Of a DNA stretch of 64,000 bases, positions 61,681-64,000 are shown piece after piece. Position 1 is the stretch's first letter. Each line of letters starts with the position of its first letter. Source of the DNA: Pseudoalteromonas ulvae UL12 (lineage in GTDB: Bacteria; Pseudomonadota; Gammaproteobacteria; Enterobacterales; Alteromonadaceae); assembly GCF_014925405.1 (NCBI RefSeq), contig NZ_AQHJ01000030.1, positions 186,001-250,000 on the forward strand. The letters are read 5' to 3'. Below the pieces are notes generated by a model. That model ran no database searches. It was not told where the DNA came from and was given only the letters and a program-made list of their open reading frames with translations. The translations under genes were made by a program, and so were the position numbers.

Positions 61681-61719
61681 AAAAGTCCAAAATGATCAAA
61701 ATCATTTTGGACTTTTTTT
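61681..61719 (+). terminator. Terminator of the protease-chaperone operon
   Basis: A 16-bp perfect stem: 61681-61696 pairs with 61701-61716 around CAAA, followed by TTT. Confidence 0.92.
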
Positions 61720-61920
61720 ATGCCGGTTAATTCATGATTATTGATAAATAATAGTGTGTTAGCTGGATTTTGTTATGTGTAAGATTTTACCTGTTAATTA
61801 AATGTTTTTTTATTGTGTTTTTTTGTCTCTAAATTGTTGCTTTGTGATGGGGGGCGATTATATAGTGACTACCTGCAAATTATTCTACATATAATTAACA
61901 AACTACTTAGGGGTTTAAGT

Positions 61921-64000
61921 ATGTCTCAGGGAATCATGAAAAAATCAGCTATTGCTTTAGCTGTTACAAGTGTGATGTTGGCAGCTCAAGGTGTTAGTTC
62001 TGCAACATTTGAACAGTACAACAAAAAGAATCAAAAGCCAGTTCAAGCACAAGCTTCAAAAAAAGATTCATCAATTAAGCGTGAAGTTCAAAGCTGGGTC
62101 GTTAAATTAAATGGTAATGCTCTTGCACAAAAATCATTAGGTGGCAAATCTGTAGCACTATCTGAAATATCATCACTGCAAACTAAAGTTGAGACATCCA
62201 TTCAGTCTATGGATCTTGACTTGACGGTACTTGCTCGTACAAGCAAGCTAGTCAATTCAATCATTGTAAAAGGTGACCAAGATAAATTAGAGCAGCTATT
62301 AGCCTTACCTGAAGTTGACGATATCTATCCTGTCTATGATTTTGAACTTGATGTTGCTGATAGCGCTGATTACGTAAAAGCCACGCCATTAGTTGCTGGC
62401 GGTATAGCTAAGGGGGCTGGTGTCAAAGTAGCAGTATTAGATACTGGCGTTGATTACACTCATGCTGCTTTTGGCGGTGCAGGAACAGAAGAGGCTTATG
62501 CCGAAGCAGTTAGTGATCCTTCAGCTGTTGTTTGGCCACAAGGTCAAGTAAAGGGTGGCTACGACTATGTTAATTATGATGCGGATCCAATTGATGTAAA
62601 CACAAATCATGGTACGCATGTTTCTCATTCAGTTACGGGTATAGCTCCTGACGTTGATTTATATGTTTATTCTGTATGTAATTCAGGGTGTTCAGGCTTA
62701 GCACAAATTTTAGCGCTTGAAAATGCAATGGATCCAAATAACGATGGTGACATCAGAGATCGTGTTGATGTAGTCAATATGTCTTTAGGTGGAGATTACG
62801 GTGACAAAGCATTAGATGCAGTTGGGTTGTTTATTAACCAAGCTGTTAAGTTAGGCACTAACTTAGTTATATCTGCAGGTAATGATGGTGCTTATCCATT
62901 TATTGTTGGTGGTCCAAGTACAACAGAAAACGCATTATCAGTAGGGGCAATGACCCACCCAACAGACCAAACTAAAGTATCATCAGGGACTATTGGTGGT
63001 GAAGAGACTGTAATTCAACCAGCAAGTTTTGGTCCCAATGTCGCATTTGAGTTTAGTAATGACACAATTGAAGTGGTTTATCCTTCAGAAAACCAAACAG
63101 CATGTACAGACTTTGCAGACGGCATTGATTTTACAGGTAAAGCCGTTGTAATCGACCGTGGTGCTTGTGCTTTTGTTACTAAAGTTTTAGTTGCTCAAGC
63201 TAAAGGTGCTGCGTTTGTTATTATTGCTAATAACACTGATGATGGTACACCGGCCCCTATGGGTGGCTCAAGCGATGCTGTAACCATACCTTCAGTTGGT
63301 GTTAATTATGCTGCTGGCATGGCTTTGAAGGCAGAAAATCCAGAGTTTAATATTAAAGTTGAGTTGAAAAATGGTGCAGGTGCAATTGCATCGTTTACAT
63401 CACGTGGACCTTCAATGGATGGTTATTTAAAACCTGAAATTACTGCTCCTGGTGTAAATATAATGACAGCTCACCCTGGTTTAGGAGATGGTCTTTCAGG
63501 TGCAACAGGTACTTCTTTCTCAGGCCCAATTACCGCAGGGGCAATGAGTCTATTAAAAGAAGCATTACCTGAGCGTAATGCACTTGAATTAAAAGCAACA
63601 TTAATGAATGCTGCTAACCTTGATGTAACAATGGAACCTCGAGAAATCAATCCTGATACAGCAATGGCTCCTATCAGCTATATTGGTTCTGGATTAGTTG
63701 ACGTTGAGAAAGCTGCAATGTTACCTGTTGCTGCTTGGGCTAAAGATACAAAACAGGCTGCTTTGTCTTTTGGTCTGGTGAACATTTCTGAAACTACAGA
63801 AATGGTCAAAACGGTTGAAATCAAGAATTTCTCTAATGACGCAAAAACGTATGACTTATCATTAGAGCAGCGCTTTGCTGATGATGTCGAACGTGGTGCA
63901 TTAAGTATGACTTACCCTGCTTCAGTTACTGTACCTGCAGGTCAAACCGTATCATTTGATGTAGTGGCAACAATTGATCCAGCTAAACTACCTGAATGGA
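61921..64000 (+). CDS. Subtilisin-like S8 protease with PA domain, 3' end outside window
   Basis: The frame is open from ATG 61921 to the window end (693 codons). It has a signal peptide (cleavage near SSA, about residue 28), an I9-type prodomain (about 50-140) and an S8 domain with Asp174 (VLDTGVD), His230 (NHGTHVS), the oxyanion Asn321 (ISAGNDG) and Ser532 (GTSFSGP). A PA domain is inserted at about 385-480. The C-terminal part begins a Fn3-like region (VNISETTEMVKTVEIKNFS). It should be secreted and active on proteins. Unlike its neighbour it carries its own prodomain. The length and C-terminal sorting signal are unknown because the window ends. Confidence 0.9.
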   Translation, partial: MSQGIMKKSAIALAVTSVMLAAQGVSSATFEQYNKKNQKPVQAQASKKDSSIKREVQSWVVKLNGNALAQKSLGGKSVALSEISSLQTKVETSIQSMDLDLTVLARTSKLVNSIIVKGDQDKLEQLLALPEVDDIYPVYDFELDVADSADYVKATPLVAGGIAKGAGVKVAVLDTGVDYTHAAFGGAGTEEAYAEAVSDPSAVVWPQGQVKGGYDYVNYDADPIDVNTNHGTHVSHSVTGIAPDVDLYVYSVCNSGCSGLAQILALENAMDPNNDGDIRDRVDVVNMSLGGDYGDKALDAVGLFINQAVKLGTNLVISAGNDGAYPFIVGGPSTTENALSVGAMTHPTDQTKVSSGTIGGEETVIQPASFGPNVAFEFSNDTIEVVYPSENQTACTDFADGIDFTGKAVVIDRGACAFVTKVLVAQAKGAAFVIIANNTDDGTPAPMGGSSDAVTIPSVGVNYAAGMALKAENPEFNIKVELKNGAGAIASFTSRGPSMDGYLKPEITAPGVNIMTAHPGLGDGLSGATGTSFSGPITAGAMSLLKEALPERNALELKATLMNAANLDVTMEPREINPDTAMAPISYIGSGLVDVEKAAMLPVAAWAKDTKQAALSFGLVNISETTEMVKTVEIKNFSNDAKTYDLSLEQRFADDVERGALSMTYPASVTVPAGQTVSFDVVATIDPAKLPEW

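Overview
The window looks like chromosomal DNA of a marine gammaproteobacterium of the Alteromonadales, most probably Pseudoalteromonas or a close relative. This is inferred from gene content: a TonB/ExbB/ExbD system with a TPR partner, pitrilysin-, M28- and subtilisin-type secreted proteases, DbpA, YqhD, a YggN-like protein and many signalling proteins. It also fits the moderately low GC and the TTG/GTG starts. No rRNA, phage, transposase or CRISPR was seen.

Layout. 1-4.7 kb: a translationally coupled operon of ExbB (5' end cut by the window), a second ExbB, ExbD, TonB, a TPR protein and an FMN-dependent 2-hydroxyacid oxidase. 4.7-14.3 kb: small unknown genes, a DUF938 methyltransferase, a GNAT-like transferase, a MASE1/CHASE hybrid kinase, a protein resembling a degenerate HD-GYP domain, and DbpA. 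14.5-21.8 kb: an efflux operon (adaptor, ATPase, MacB-like permease) behind a clear sigma-54 promoter, followed by a sigma-54 activator and its sensor kinase. 21.8-30 kb: two lone periplasmic binding proteins, a PrnB-like protein with a kynureninase-like enzyme, a diguanylate cyclase, a MITE-like element and a chemoreceptor.

30-45.5 kb is the strangest part. A lipoprotein gene carries 63 perfect copies of a 9-bp repeat, coding for (Ile-Thr-Pro)63. Next to it an 829-bp tandem duplication left a truncated and an intact DUF808 gene plus an orphan lipoprotein signal peptide. Further on, two nested tandem duplications (1660 and 1031 bp) tripled an OmpR-type response regulator, left two broken pieces of its sensor kinase and doubled tRNA-Ser(UGA). 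The copies look identical by eye and the junctions have at most 1 bp of microhomology, so the events are either very recent or an assembly artefact. The same stretch holds a pitrilysin-like lipoprotein, an M28 peptidase, an HD-GYP phosphodiesterase and tRNA-Ser(GCU).

45.5-64 kb: a periplasmic beta-carbonic anhydrase with a possibly structured leader, a lipid kinase, a divergent EamA/MocR pair with a visible operator, a YggN-like protein, glutathione peroxidase, a LysR/YqhD pair, an AraC-AzlC-AzlD operon, cytochrome b and c' genes, a kexin-like lipoprotein protease with a probable external chaperone gene, and a second subtilase cut by the window end.

Overall the window is rich in nutrient uptake, extracellular proteolysis and signal transduction (c-di-GMP synthesis and breakdown, chemotaxis, several two-component systems).
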